Assembly: GCA_011250595.1 (NCBI GenBank) | Contig: JAANMP010000006.1 | Span: 62,001 to 126,000 of the forward strand | Direction: 5' to 3' | DNA length: 64,000 bases | From: Bacillus sp. MM2020_1 | Lineage (GTDB): Bacteria > Bacillota > Bacilli > Bacillales > Cytobacillaceae | Shown: one piece after another, positions 17,469 through 26,659 of the stretch | Numbering within the stretch: position 1 is the stretch's first letter | Layout of the letters: each line of letters begins with the position of its first letter | Notes under the pieces: model-generated | Databases searched by the model: none | What the model saw: only the letters and a program-made list of their open reading frames with translations | What the model was told of the DNA's origin: nothing | Made by a program: the position numbers and the translations under genes

Positions 17469-18011
17469 ATGGAACCTTTCAGCATTCCTTTAGAAACGAT
17501 TTATTTATATGGGTTAATCATTTCTGGAGTATTAACCTTTATTTATGTCTGTTTTGCCGATGTCTTTCATTTTCACGGGCCTGGAGACGGACTCGATTTT
17601 CTTAACCCTGTTCTAATTTTTGCGTTCGTGACAATTCTGTCTGCAAGTGGATATTTATTTGAGCGGCTTTCATCCATTCATTATTTACTCATTCTAGGTA
17701 TTTCAGCTGTTGCAGCTTTGGTCGTTGTGACGTTATTAAATGTCTTTGTTCTCGTCCCATTGTCTGGTGCGGAGGAATCACTGGTTTATAAAGAATCGGA
17801 TTTACAGGGCAGGGTTGGAACAGTAATTACCTCGATTCCGGCCGATGGCTTTGGCGAGGTCATGATTGATAGTATAAGCGGAAGAATTGCGAAACCGGCA
17901 TTAAGCTTTGATGGGGACTCGATTCCCAATGGTACGAGTGTCCTTGTGGTCCAGGTGAAAAATGGGGTTCTAGAAGTAACGGTTCATCATCAATTAGAGA
18001 GTTTTTTATAG
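17469..18011 (+). CDS. yuaF: NfeD-like membrane protein YuaF
   Basis: 180 residues: three membrane helices (about 15-35, 45-70 and 80-105) and a C-terminal OB-fold NfeD domain (about 115-178, with KESDLQGRVGTVITSIPADGFGEV). NfeD proteins are encoded beside flotillins and assist membrane microdomain function; B. subtilis YuaF affects membrane fluidity with FloT. I chose the ATG at 17469, about 9 bp after AAGGA; the ATG at 17463 is too near. It lies 14 bp before floT in the same operon. Confidence 0.88.
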   Translation: MEPFSIPLETIYLYGLIISGVLTFIYVCFADVFHFHGPGDGLDFLNPVLIFAFVTILSASGYLFERLSSIHYLLILGISAVAALVVVTLLNVFVLVPLSGAEESLVYKESDLQGRVGTVITSIPADGFGEVMIDSISGRIAKPALSFDGDSIPNGTSVLVVQVKNGVLEVTVHHQLESFL

Positions 18012-18025
18012 GGGGTTTTTAGGAG

Positions 18026-19543
18026 ATGGAATTTAATATTATTTGGGTGATTATCGGAATTGTTGTTCTTATTCTAGTTGCATTAATTGGCGTTTTTATT
18101 ACAAAATACAGGACAGCAGGGCCGGATGAGGCGTTGATTGTGACAGGAAGCTTTCTAGGCAACGGAAATGTTCACGTTGACGAATCGGGAAACAAAATCA
18201 AAATTATCCGCGGCGGCGGTACGTTTATTTTACCAGTCTTCCAACAAGCAAAACCGCTAAGCTTGCTATCTAGTAAACTGGAAGTCACGACTCCAGAGGT
18301 CTATACCGAGCAAGGTGTGCCCGTCATGGCCGATGGGGTAGCGATTATTAAAATCGGCGGCTCAATCAGTGAAATTGCGACTGCTGCTGAGCAGTATCTT
18401 GGAAAGCCGAAGGAAGACCGCGAAAGTGAGGCCCGGGAAGTCCTTGAAGGCCACTTGCGTTCGATTCTTGGCTCTATGACCGTTGAAGAAATCTATAAAA
18501 ATCGCGATAAATTTTCACAAGAGGTTCAAAGGGTTGCCTCGCAGGACTTGGCTAAAATGGGCTTAGTGATCGTTTCGTTTACGATTAAGGATGTTCGTGA
18601 TAAAAATGGTTATCTTGAATCCCTAGGTAAACCGCGGATCGCGCAAGTAAAACGGGATGCTGATATTGCCACAGCTGAGGCAGATAAAGAAACCCGAATT
18701 AAAAAAGCAGAAGCTTCTAAGGAAGCCAAGCGGAATGAATTAGAACGGGCAACAGAAATTGCCGAAGCGGAAAAAATCAATCTATTGAAAATTGCCGAAT
18801 ACCGCCGTGAACAAGATGTTGCCAAAGCACGTGCTGACCAAGCCTACGATCTTGAAAGCGCACGTTCAAAGCAAGAAGTAATGGAACAGGAAATGCAAAT
18901 CAAAATTATTGAAAGACAGAAACAAATTGAATTGGAAGAAAAAGAAATTCAACGCCGCGAGCGCCAATACGATTCGGAAGTAAAGAAAAAAGCGGATGCC
19001 GACCGTTATTCTGTCGAGCAATCTGCGGCCGCCAATAAGGCCAAGGAAATGGCAGAAGCTGAAGCGAATAAATATCGAATCGAAGCGATGGCGAAAGCGG
19101 AAGCTGAGCGGATCCGTTTGGATGGTCTAGCGAAAGCAGAAGCACAAAAGGCACAGGGTTCGACAGAAGCAGAAATTATTCGCCTCAAAGGGTTAGCAGA
19201 AGCTGAAGCAAAAGAAAAAATCGCCGAAGCGTTCGAGCAATTCGGTCAAGCGGCCATCCTCGACATGGTCATCAAAATGCTGCCTGAATACGCGAAGCAA
19301 GTCGCAGCCCCATTATCCAATATTGATAAAATTACCGTTGTCGATACGGGCGGTTCTAGTGAGAATGGCGGTGCCAATAAAATCACCAGTTATGCAACCA
19401 ATTTAATGGCTAGCCTCCAAGAATCATTAAAGGCCTCAAGTGGAATTGATGTCAAAGAATTAATTGAAAACTACTCCGGCAAGTCGAATGTCAGAAAGAG
19501 CATTGAGGAATTAACAGACGAAGTGAAGAAAAAAGTAGAATAA
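18026..19543 (+). CDS. floT: Flotillin
   Basis: 505 residues: an N-terminal membrane-associated helix (about 6-28), an SPFH/PHB domain (about 30-200) and a long Ala/Glu/Lys-rich coiled coil (about 205-400) with repeated EAEA-type units, then a flexible C-terminal tail. Flotillin organises functional membrane microdomains and influences cell-wall synthesis and signalling. It follows yuaF closely and shares the sigma-W promoter, implying induction by membrane-active stress. Length matches B. subtilis FloT (509). Confidence 0.96.
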   Translation: MEFNIIWVIIGIVVLILVALIGVFITKYRTAGPDEALIVTGSFLGNGNVHVDESGNKIKIIRGGGTFILPVFQQAKPLSLLSSKLEVTTPEVYTEQGVPVMADGVAIIKIGGSISEIATAAEQYLGKPKEDRESEAREVLEGHLRSILGSMTVEEIYKNRDKFSQEVQRVASQDLAKMGLVIVSFTIKDVRDKNGYLESLGKPRIAQVKRDADIATAEADKETRIKKAEASKEAKRNELERATEIAEAEKINLLKIAEYRREQDVAKARADQAYDLESARSKQEVMEQEMQIKIIERQKQIELEEKEIQRRERQYDSEVKKKADADRYSVEQSAAANKAKEMAEAEANKYRIEAMAKAEAERIRLDGLAKAEAQKAQGSTEAEIIRLKGLAEAEAKEKIAEAFEQFGQAAILDMVIKMLPEYAKQVAAPLSNIDKITVVDTGGSSENGGANKITSYATNLMASLQESLKASSGIDVKELIENYSGKSNVRKSIEELTDEVKKKVE

Positions 19544-19548
19544 ATGAG

Positions 19549-19583
19549 AAAAATCCTTATCGGCAATCGATAAGGATTTTTTC
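19549..19583 (+). terminator. Intrinsic terminator after floT
   Basis: AAAATCCTTATCG-GCAAT-CGATAAGGATTTTTT, a near-perfect 13 bp stem. Confidence 0.93.
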
Positions 19584-19817
19584 AATCCTCGCTTTTTTTA
19601 CTAAAATGGTAGTTTTCAAGTAGGTAAAAAGCCTTAAATTTAGGGTTACGAAGTAATTTTCTTTCGCGATAAAATGACAAAAAAAGCGATTCTTACGTTA
19701 TTAAATACTTTTGGCATGAATTTAATATAGGTCTAAATAGGTAGGTTTTTGATGAAATGAGTAAAAAGTCAGTAGATTTGCTGAAAAAAATGACTAACTA
19801 TTAGTATATTAAAACTA

Positions 19818-19846
19818 TTTACAATATTTAGAAGAATTGGTAGAAT
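19818..19846 (+). promoter_or_regulatory. Probable sigma-A promoter of the InhA gene
   Basis: TTTACA, 17 bp spacer, TAGAAT, about 60 bp before the TTG start. The rest of the 320 bp floT-InhA gap is AT-rich with no gene or clear operator that I can see. Confidence 0.6.
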
Positions 19847-19905
19847 TCAAATCAGACTCTTCAGAAAATATTCGACACCATATTAATAATTAGGGGGCTA
19901 CATAG

Positions 19906-22299
19906 TTGAAGAAGAAAAGCGGCTTAAAGGTCTTTTCCAGCGTCGCGGCTACTACGCTACTAGCGACGACATTATTCGCAGGCACTTTTGCTGGGCCGAA
20001 AGCATCACCGGTGTTGGCCAAACAAGTATCTGCGGCAGAATCTGCTCCATTTGACCTGAATATTATTGATCAGGACAGGCTGGCGAAAGCATTACAGAAA
20101 AGAGGTCTAATTTCTAAGAATGCTAGTCAGGCAGAAGTAACAAAAGCTGTAAAAGCTTATATCAAAAAGAAGCAAGGTGAAAAGCCTGGCAAAACTGACA
20201 AAGCCCTTACCAAAGAACAAAAGGCTTTTGACAAAAAAGCAAAAGACTTCGTTACAAAGCAAAAGGACAAGCTAGCGAAGCAGCTTGAAAAAGGGCACGA
20301 AAACTATAAAAAAGGCAAGCCAACTGGCGCCGTAAAAGTTGATTCTGCTAAACAAGCAAACTATAACGGCGATGTTCGTGAAGATAAAGTGCTTGTATTA
20401 CTAGTAGAGTATTCAGACTTTAAACACAATAATATTGATCAAGAACCGGGTTATATGTATGCAGACAACTTTAACAAAGAGCATTATGAAAAGATGCTGT
20501 TTGGTGATGAAGATTTCACCCTTTTCAATGGTGATAAAGTAAAGACCTTCAAACAATATTATGAAGAGCAGTCTGGTGGCAGCTATACTGTAGATGGTAC
20601 AGTTACTGATTGGTTGACAGTACCAGGTACAGCAAAAGAGTATGGTGATGATAATCCAGAAGGTGGTCATGACAACCTAGCACCAAAGGGTCCTCGTAAT
20701 CTTGTAGCCGATTCCTTAAAAGCTGCAGTCGCATCGGGGCTTGATTTGTCTAATTTCGATGAATTTGACCAATATGATATGGACGGAGACGGCAATCAAA
20801 ACGAGCCTGACGGATTGGTTGATCACTTGATGGTTCTTCATGCAGGTGTGGGTCAGGAAGCTGGCGGCGGAAAGCTTGGGGATGATGCGATCTGGTCTCA
20901 CCGCTGGGATTTAGGTGGAGTATACGCGATTCCTAATACTACTGCAAAGGTAGATTATTGGGGCGGCAAGATGGGGGCATTTGACTACACAATTGAGCCT
21001 GAAGATGGTGCAGTCGGTGTATTTGCACACGAATATGGTCATGACTTAGGTGCTCCAGATGAGTATGATACTCAATATACTGGACATGGCGATACTGTTT
21101 CTCAATGGTCAATCATGAGCGGCGGAAGCTGGAACGGTAAGATTGCTGGTACAGAAGCGCCAAGCTTCTCACCACAAGTTAAAGAATTCTATCAGAAAAC
21201 AATTGGTGGTAACTGGGCTAATATTACGGAAGTAAACTATGCAGATATCGATAAAAATGGCCTTGCAGCTGTTGTTGACCAAAGTGTTACAAAATCTAAG
21301 AACCCTGGTATCGTTAAGGTAAACCTTCCTGAAAAGAAAGTCCCTGGAATTGCTCCAGCATTTGGTGCTAAGTACTATTACAGTACGAAAGGCGATAGCC
21401 TTGATACGGTACTAGAAACACCAGTGTTTGACTTAACAGGTGCTACCTCAGCTAAGTTCGATTACAAACAATGGTATGAAGTTGAAACTGACTATGACTA
21501 CCTATATGTAGATGCATATGTTGAAGGGGTTGAAAAACCAGTATCACTTGACGTTATTGGTGATGAGAACACTGCAGGTGGTTTGGAAACATCACAAGGC
21601 AAGTGGTTAGATAAATCCCTTGACTTAAGCCAATTTGCAGGCAAAAAAGTGAAACTTGTTTTTGAATATGTAACTGACGGCGGACTAGCTCCAAATGGTT
21701 TCGCTATGGATAATCTGCAACTAACAGTAGATGGCAATGTGACATTCTCTGATGATGCAGAAGGAACAGCGAAAGTTACATTAAACGGTTTCGAAGTATC
21801 TGACGGCTGGATTAAAAAGCCACATTACTATTACCTTGAGTGGAGAAACTATGCTGGCTCTGATACAGCATTGCAATTCTCTCGCGGTGTTAAGTATAAT
21901 ACTGGTTTAGTAGTTTGGTATGCTGATGATACGTTTACAGATAACTGGACAGGAATTCACCCAGGTGAAGGCTTCCTGAACGTAGTCGATGCGCATCCTG
22001 AAGCAATCATGGGTACATTAAACGGCCAACCATCAACGAATCAAAGTGTAAGATATCAGGTTGCCGATGCAGCATTCTCTTTAGACAAGGCACCTGCATG
22101 GTATATTGATTCACCGACTCGTGGAATCTATGATTACAAAGGTCTTCCAGGTGTAACTGAATTTGATTCTACAAAGACTTACATTAACACAATTATTCCT
22201 GATGCCGGAGTTAAAGTTCCAGCTCAGTACCCACTTAAGTTCCAAGTTATCGGCGAAGCGAAAGACAACTCCGCTGGTGCCGTTTGGATTCATAAGTAA
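19906..22299 (+). CDS. inhA: Immune inhibitor A family secreted metalloprotease (M6)
   Basis: 797 residues. An N-terminal signal peptide (about 1-43, ending near AAES) precedes a Lys-rich propeptide. The M6 catalytic domain carries the zinc motif [12 protein letters not shown] (H375, E376, H379, with E386 in the usual distal position) and an Asp-rich [12 protein letters not shown] segment (291-302) likely to bind calcium. The C-terminal half (about 480-797) has MAM-like beta-rich repeats. Family enzymes degrade host or environmental proteins after sporulation onset. Start is TTG 19906 behind AGGGGGC. Monocistronic between two strong terminators. Confidence 0.94.
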   Translation: MKKKSGLKVFSSVAATTLLATTLFAGTFAGPKASPVLAKQVSAAESAPFDLNIIDQDRLAKALQKRGLISKNASQAEVTKAVKAYIKKKQGEKPGKTDKALTKEQKAFDKKAKDFVTKQKDKLAKQLEKGHENYKKGKPTGAVKVDSAKQANYNGDVREDKVLVLLVEYSDFKHNNIDQEPGYMYADNFNKEHYEKMLFGDEDFTLFNGDKVKTFKQYYEEQSGGSYTVDGTVTDWLTVPGTAKEYGDDNPEGGHDNLAPKGPRNLVADSLKAAVASGLDLSNFDEFDQYDMDGDGNQNEPDGLVDHLMVLHAGVGQEAGGGKLGDDAIWSHRWDLGGVYAIPNTTAKVDYWGGKMGAFDYTIEPEDGAVGVFAHEYGHDLGAPDEYDTQYTGHGDTVSQWSIMSGGSWNGKIAGTEAPSFSPQVKEFYQKTIGGNWANITEVNYADIDKNGLAAVVDQSVTKSKNPGIVKVNLPEKKVPGIAPAFGAKYYYSTKGDSLDTVLETPVFDLTGATSAKFDYKQWYEVETDYDYLYVDAYVEGVEKPVSLDVIGDENTAGGLETSQGKWLDKSLDLSQFAGKKVKLVFEYVTDGGLAPNGFAMDNLQLTVDGNVTFSDDAEGTAKVTLNGFEVSDGWIKKPHYYYLEWRNYAGSDTALQFSRGVKYNTGLVVWYADDTFTDNWTGIHPGEGFLNVVDAHPEAIMGTLNGQPSTNQSVRYQVADAAFSLDKAPAWYIDSPTRGIYDYKGLPGVTEFDSTKTYINTIIPDAGVKVPAQYPLKFQVIGEAKDNSAGAVWIHK

Positions 22300-22313
22300 A
22301 ATATGATTTATAA

Positions 22314-22361
22314 ATAAAAAGGGAAAGACACTGTGTAAGTCTGGTGTCTTTCCCTTTTTTG
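22314..22361. terminator. Strong bidirectional terminator between InhA and the histidine kinase
   Basis: AAAAAGGGAAAGACAC and GTGTCTTTCCCTTTTTT form a 16 bp stem with a 15 bp loop, serving both convergent genes. Confidence 0.95.
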
Positions 22362-22365
22362 CGGA

Positions 22366-23727
22366 TTACAGAATGATCTCAAATTCTGTCCCACGATCCG
22401 GGCTGCTTTTTACCGTAATTGTTCCTTTGTGGGCCTCCACTAATTGTTTCACAATCGCCAGCCCCAGCCCTGTTCCACCGAGCGCCCGAGTTCTGGATTT
22501 ATCAACACGGTAAAATCGTTCAAATATTCGTGGTAAATCCTCTTCCGGAATGCCCTTTCCTTCATCTTTTAACGTCATATGAATCCTTTCGTTTACCAAA
22601 GCTACATCGATGAAAATGCTTGTATTGGGTTCCGAATATTTCCGCGCATTATCAAGCAAATTTAGGATGACTTGCTCAAAACGGACCGGGTCAATTTGAG
22701 CGTATAGATTATCCGGACACTCAAGGTGGAGTGACATACGATTCTCCTGAAGAGCGGGTGAAACTTTTTCAATCATCATTTCAAAATAAGGTAATAAATG
22801 AATCACCTCTTTTTCAATCGAGAAAGTATTTTCATCCATTTTTGCGAGATTAAATAATTCCTTCACAAGTGTCGCCAGCTTACCGGTTTCTTCCACAATA
22901 ATTCCTAAATATTTATCTCTGTCCTCACTGTTTGTTTCTTGACGGCGGGCAATGTCAGCATAGCCCTTAATATAAGTCAGCGGCGTGCGGAGTTCATGAG
23001 AGATGCTTGCTAGAAACTCATTCCGATCATTTTTCAAAATTTCCAAATCGCTTGCTAACACCTTAATGGATTCTCCGAGCTCGCCGATTTCGTCTGTGCC
23101 AAGCTTTGGCAAGGATACAGTGAAATCCCCCCTGCTGATTCGTTTCGTTGCTTCACTCATTTGAATAAGCGGGTGCGTGACAAACCTTGTCAAAAAGACA
23201 ATAATAATAATCATAAACAGAACAGAAAGCAGACCGGCAATCAGGAAATGCTGGTTAAGTCCTGAAATCAACTCTTTAATTTTTTGTGTAGTTTGGAACA
23301 TATAGACATAACCTGTAATTTTCTTATCAACCGTTACTGGACTGATGGAGGCGATATAGGGAGCATTTTTCCAGTCATCTTCTAAGATTAATCCCTCATG
23401 CGGAATATTTTTCGGGACTGCTTTTATGATTTTTTTCATTTCATCTGTCACCTTATTGGATGACATAAAGATCGTTCCATCTGGCTTGGTTAAGATGACT
23501 TGCGTATCCGTACTTGCTTCCATCATCGCGATATGTCTGATCGTATCGTTATGGAAAGAAGCCTCAAGGATCTCGCTGTGATTATTTCCACGTGTCTGAA
23601 GCGAAAATAGCTCTTCATGAACCCTGGAATGAATGATATTATTATGCAAGAAAAGCATCGAAATACATTCTAAGATAAATATTGCCATAAAAAATAGTCC
23701 AGCTATTTTAACAGATATTTTATTCAT
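22366..23727 (-). CDS. Sensor histidine kinase (orphan, divergent)
   Basis: 453 residues with two membrane helices (about 8-28 and 160-185) enclosing an extracellular sensor domain, then HAMP (about 186-238), HisKA (SISHELRTPLTYIKGYA) and HATPase_c (NLLDNARKYS, DEGKGIPEEDLPRIFERFYR, GGTGLGLAIVK). The kinase core is complete. There is no response regulator on its strand; the nearest is the divergently transcribed one at 24106, which already has its own kinase. I chose ATG 23727 behind GAGGTG; GTG 23739 is an alternative. The 5' region contains an unexplained minus-strand terminator at 23833-23868. Confidence 0.9.
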   Translation of the reverse strand: MNKISVKIAGLFFMAIFILECISMLFLHNNIIHSRVHEELFSLQTRGNNHSEILEASFHNDTIRHIAMMEASTDTQVILTKPDGTIFMSSNKVTDEMKKIIKAVPKNIPHEGLILEDDWKNAPYIASISPVTVDKKITGYVYMFQTTQKIKELISGLNQHFLIAGLLSVLFMIIIIVFLTRFVTHPLIQMSEATKRISRGDFTVSLPKLGTDEIGELGESIKVLASDLEILKNDRNEFLASISHELRTPLTYIKGYADIARRQETNSEDRDKYLGIIVEETGKLATLVKELFNLAKMDENTFSIEKEVIHLLPYFEMMIEKVSPALQENRMSLHLECPDNLYAQIDPVRFEQVILNLLDNARKYSEPNTSIFIDVALVNERIHMTLKDEGKGIPEEDLPRIFERFYRVDKSRTRALGGTGLGLAIVKQLVEAHKGTITVKSSPDRGTEFEIIL

Positions 23728-23811
23728 ATCAACATACACCTCACTCCTTTAAGCATACATTATAGTTTGCCGCAGGAGTGCCTCATTTTGTATCAATTTT
23801 TTAAAAAAGCT

Positions 23812-23824
23812 GGTGCCTGACACC
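23812..23824. repeat. Short palindrome GGTGCCTGACACC
   Basis: A 4 bp-armed palindrome in the kinase leader, flanked by A/T runs. Function unknown. Confidence 0.4.
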
Positions 23825-23832
23825 TTTTCCCC

Positions 23833-23868
23833 CAAAAAAATAGGCGCCCCATCGACCGGGACGCCTGA
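23833..23868 (-). terminator. Terminator-like hairpin upstream of the orphan kinase
   Basis: On the minus strand CAGGCGTCCC pairs with GGGGCGCCT and is followed by ATTTTTTT. No coding sequence lies between it and the divergent response regulator, so it would end transcription in the kinase leader or end a small RNA. Confidence 0.65.
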
Positions 23869-23934
23869 ACTATATAAAAAAGAGAGGTTAAATTTGGGAT
23901 GAGTAAGATGGTTGGGTACCAAATACTGCATCAA

Positions 23935-23979
23935 TGAGGTAATAATAAAAACTTGGGAGTCCTTTTAGTTATTACCTCA
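23935..23979. repeat. 16-17 bp inverted repeat in the kinase/response-regulator divergent region
   Basis: TGAGGTAATAATAAAA and TTTTAGTTATTACCTCA are inverted with one bulged base and a 12 bp loop. It could be an operator or an RNA stem. The rest of this 378 bp gap holds the hairpins and repeats listed separately. Confidence 0.7.
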
Positions 23980-24021
23980 TTCCTAACTACACTCACATCT
24001 TACCGAGAAAGATTGAAGATG

Positions 24022-24054
24022 TTATGAAGAACTTGTGGTGAATTTGTGAAGTTA
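24022..24054 (+). promoter_or_regulatory. Three 11 bp direct repeats upstream of the response regulator
   Basis: TTATGAAGAAC, TTGTGGTGAAT and TTGTGAAGTTA run head to tail with 11 bp period, typical of OmpR-family operators. A possible -10 (TGATAT) follows at about 24075. Autoregulation is inferred. Confidence 0.4.
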
Positions 24055-24105
24055 CAAACATCACAGACTTGAAATGATATAGTTATTGTGTGGGGAGTGG
24101 TAAAA

Positions 24106-24816
24106 ATGAAGATATTATTAGTAGACGATGAACGTAGAATCATAGAAGTTCTTGAAGCCTATTTAGTACGAGAAGGCTATGAAATTCATAGCGCCGATAA
24201 TGGAATCGATGCCTTGAAAAAAGTAAAATCACTAAACCCTGACTTAATTATATTAGATTTAATGCTGCCTGACATTTCCGGTGAAGAAGTTTGCCGCCTA
24301 GTTCGTAAAGAATCGGACGTACCCATTCTCATGCTGACCGCTAAGTCAGCTGAAGATGACCGTATCAACGGGATCGTCATGGGAGCAGATGATTATTTAA
24401 CCAAGCCGTTCAGCCCGCGCGAAGTCGTTGTTCGCGTTCAAGCTATTTTAAGACGTGTGAAGAAGAAGGAGAAAGTGGAACGACTTGAATTCAATCGCAA
24501 AAAGCTTGTCATCGATTTAATAAAAAAAGAAGTAACCGTTAACGGAGACTACATTACCTTAACACCTATTGAATATAAGCTGTTAACCAATATGGCCGTG
24601 AATCCAGGCCGGGTTTACAGCCGGATGGATCTGCTTGAAAAGATTCAGGATGAAGGCATGTATTATGAAGGCTATGAACGCAGTGTGGATACCCATATCA
24701 AAAATCTTCGAAAAAAAATTGAGATGGATTCACGGCAGCCGGATTTTATCGTGACAGTTTTCGGGATGGGTTACAAATTTGGAGGGGTATTAGATGCTGC
24801 AAACGCTCCGGTCTAA
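24106..24816 (+). CDS. OmpR-family response regulator
   Basis: 236 residues: receiver domain (DDE acidic pocket at about 7-9, phospho-acceptor aspartate in LIILDLMLP, conserved lysine in TKPFSPREV) and a winged-helix effector domain (LTPIEYKLLTNMAVNPGRVYSR; VDTHIKNLRKKIE; VFGMGYKF). ATG 24106 follows GGGGAGTGG; an upstream in-frame start would add six residues. It overlaps the kinase gene by 23 bp, so the two form a pair. 11 bp repeats upstream suggest self-regulation. Confidence 0.94.
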   Translation: MKILLVDDERRIIEVLEAYLVREGYEIHSADNGIDALKKVKSLNPDLIILDLMLPDISGEEVCRLVRKESDVPILMLTAKSAEDDRINGIVMGADDYLTKPFSPREVVVRVQAILRRVKKKEKVERLEFNRKKLVIDLIKKEVTVNGDYITLTPIEYKLLTNMAVNPGRVYSRMDLLEKIQDEGMYYEGYERSVDTHIKNLRKKIEMDSRQPDFIVTVFGMGYKFGGVLDAANAPV

Positions 24817-26167
24817 AATACTCTTCTATTTAATACTTATCTCGATGATTGCCATTATCATTGTCAGCTTTTTTATCCAGTATGGGTTTGAAGAAAGTTT
24901 TAGCAGCTATTTAGATCACAATCGGGAAAAAAAGATTGATCGAATTATCACCGAAATTGAAAAAGATTATCAACTAAATGGTCATTTTACCAGTGACCCG
25001 GTATTTGGCCTATTGCACGAACATGCGATGACCGAGCAGCTTTATTTTCAATTGTATGATCGCTTCGGTCAATTGCAAATGGATTCCTCGAATATCCGGG
25101 GCTTATTAAATAGCTTTGGATTAGCTGAACCTGCTCCAAACGGGGAAGAATGGCATTCCCAGACCTATACACTGAGAGTCGATAATCAGGTCATTGGAAA
25201 ACTCGTCGCCATTTATCCGAAGGGCTTAATTGATGATGAATATACGTTTATCCAAACGATTCAATTGTACATTTATGCTGCCGTTTGTTTGACGATCGTG
25301 CTGGCAATTGTTTTCAGTATGCTTTTTTCGAAAAAGCTAACCTCCAGCTTACAGAAGCTATCCTTTGCGGCAAATGAGCTGCAGAATCATAATCTTGACA
25401 TTCGCATCCCCTTATCAGGATTGCCAACGGAGGTAAAGGACATTGCCATCTCCTTTAATAATCTCGCGGTGTCGTTAGCCAAGGAAGAAAACCTAAGAAA
25501 GCATTTTACGGGCGATTTGGCTCATGAGCTCCGCACGCCGCTTGCGACACTCCGAAGTCAGATTGAAGCGTTTCAGGACGGCATTTGGGAGCCGACTCCG
25601 CAGCGATTGCAGACCACACATGAAGAGTTAATGAGGTTAGTCAGGCTAGTTAATGAATTAGAAAAGCTTCTCGCAGCTGAAAATCCACAGATTCGGCTAG
25701 AAAAAATCGAATTAGATGCTGGAAGTGTACTGGCTGCTTTATTTGAGATGTTTTTGCCCTTGTTTAAAGAGAAGGGGGTTCAGCTCCAGATTGAAGAACC
25801 AGTGCAGGACGAACTGTTTGAGGCTGATAAGGATCGCTTAATGCAAATCCTTTCGAACATCCTAAATAATGCCCTAAAGTATACACCAGCTGGAAAAAAT
25901 GTCACCATTTCTGTAGAAACCAATATGGACGGCTATGTTGGCTTCAAGATTCAAGACGAAGGATCAGGAATGGCAGAGGACGATATCCCTCATATATTTG
26001 AACGCTTTTATCGTGGCGATAAATCAAGAGACCGCAAAACGGGGGGAGTCGGGATTGGCCTCTCGATTGTAAAAGCTTTAATGGATGCGCATAAGGGCGT
26101 CATTAAAGTGAAAAGCAAGTTAAATAAAGGTACGAGCGTTACCTTGTGGTTTCCAAAGGAAGATTAA
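24794..26167 (+). CDS. Sensor histidine kinase paired with the response regulator (BaeS-like)
   Basis: 457 residues with two membrane helices (about 8-28 and 157-178), an extracytoplasmic domain between them, HAMP (about 180-232), HisKA with HFTGDLAHELRTPLATLRSQIEAFQDG, and HATPase_c (NILNNALKYTP, DEGSGMAEDDIPHIFERFYR, GGVGIGLSIVK). The DLAHELRTPLA block resembles BaeS-type envelope-stress kinases. Start ATG 24794 behind GGAGGGG, overlapping the regulator gene. A terminator closes the two-gene operon. The signal is unknown. Confidence 0.93.
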   Translation: MLQTLRSKILFYLILISMIAIIIVSFFIQYGFEESFSSYLDHNREKKIDRIITEIEKDYQLNGHFTSDPVFGLLHEHAMTEQLYFQLYDRFGQLQMDSSNIRGLLNSFGLAEPAPNGEEWHSQTYTLRVDNQVIGKLVAIYPKGLIDDEYTFIQTIQLYIYAAVCLTIVLAIVFSMLFSKKLTSSLQKLSFAANELQNHNLDIRIPLSGLPTEVKDIAISFNNLAVSLAKEENLRKHFTGDLAHELRTPLATLRSQIEAFQDGIWEPTPQRLQTTHEELMRLVRLVNELEKLLAAENPQIRLEKIELDAGSVLAALFEMFLPLFKEKGVQLQIEEPVQDELFEADKDRLMQILSNILNNALKYTPAGKNVTISVETNMDGYVGFKIQDEGSGMAEDDIPHIFERFYRGDKSRDRKTGGVGIGLSIVKALMDAHKGVIKVKSKLNKGTSVTLWFPKED

Positions 26168-26240
26168 CCCTGAATAACACAACAGCAGGCTGTACAGTAT
26201 GTAGTGGCCAAGAAAAGTAAAATAGAGGTAAATGTCATAC

Positions 26241-26285
26241 TAAAAAATGGCATCTTCCTACAATGGAGGGTGCCATTTTTTTTAT
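26241..26285 (+). terminator. Intrinsic terminator after the two-component operon
   Basis: AAAAAATGGCATC and GGTGCCATTTTTTTT form the stem. The end overlaps the stop region of the convergent decarboxylase remnant. Confidence 0.85.
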
Positions 26286-26289
26286 GAAA

Positions 26290-26496
26290 TTATTTTGCTC
26301 CAGTTGCGAAATTTCCCATTGAAATGGAGAGCCGATTCCAACTATTAATTTGATTAATTAAAATAACAAGATCTACATATTCCTTTTCACTAAATTGTAT
26401 ACGCACTCGATTATAAAGATCATCAGGTACATGTTTAGTTGGAACTAACGTCACATGTTCAGTTAATTCTAATGCCAATTTTTCAGCGTCCGTGAA
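26290..26496 (-). pseudogene. Carboxymuconolactone decarboxylase remnant, C-terminal half
   Basis: Reading left from 26496 the frame gives FTDAEKLALELTEHV, then VPDDLYNRVRIQFSEKE and LINQINSWNRLSI, ending at a stop at 26290. These are the C-terminal helices of an AhpD-like carboxymuconolactone decarboxylase (FTDAExxALxLTE and INxWNRL are typical). A TAG lies immediately upstream in frame, and the preceding part of the protein is found on the opposite strand at 26497-26619. Confidence 0.8.
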
Positions 26497-26619
26497 CTAG
26501 TTAAAATCCGTGCTTCTCAAATTAATGGCTGTGCCTTTTGTATTAATATGCATACCTCTGATGCACGAAAAATGGGTGAAACGGAACAGCGTTTATACTG
26601 CGTCAGCGCATGGAGTGAT
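26497..26619 (+). pseudogene. Carboxymuconolactone decarboxylase remnant, middle part, inverted
   Basis: On the plus strand, starting exactly where the minus-strand fragment ends, the frame reads LVKIRASQINGCAFCINMH, then ARKMGETEQRLYCVSAWSD. This is the catalytic centre of the same family, with the CxxC pair and downstream histidine. In an intact protein this segment directly precedes FTDAEK. The first 35 or so residues are absent. The two pieces meet back to back at a CTAG. Confidence 0.8.
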
Positions 26620-26628
26620 TGCGGTCAA

Positions 26629-26658
26629 CAAAAAAACAGCTCCAAAACGGAACTGTTA
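26629..26658 (-). terminator. Intrinsic terminator after tupC
   Basis: On the minus strand AACAGTTCC and GGAGCTGTT pair and are followed by TTTTTG. Confidence 0.85.
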
Positions 26659-26659
26659 T

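Noticed and set aside
18610-19188. Minus-strand ORFs inside floT
   Set aside because: Ala/Ser-rich shadows of the flotillin coiled coil; no translation signals.
23812-23868. Promoter or binding site reading for the GGTGCCTGACACC and GGCGCCCC hairpins
   Set aside because: The second has a clear T-run on the minus strand and is better read as a terminator; the first is too short to assign.
23749-23934. 61-codon minus-strand ORF upstream of the orphan kinase
   Set aside because: It covers a terminator hairpin and a palindrome, has no ribosome binding site and no recognisable sequence.
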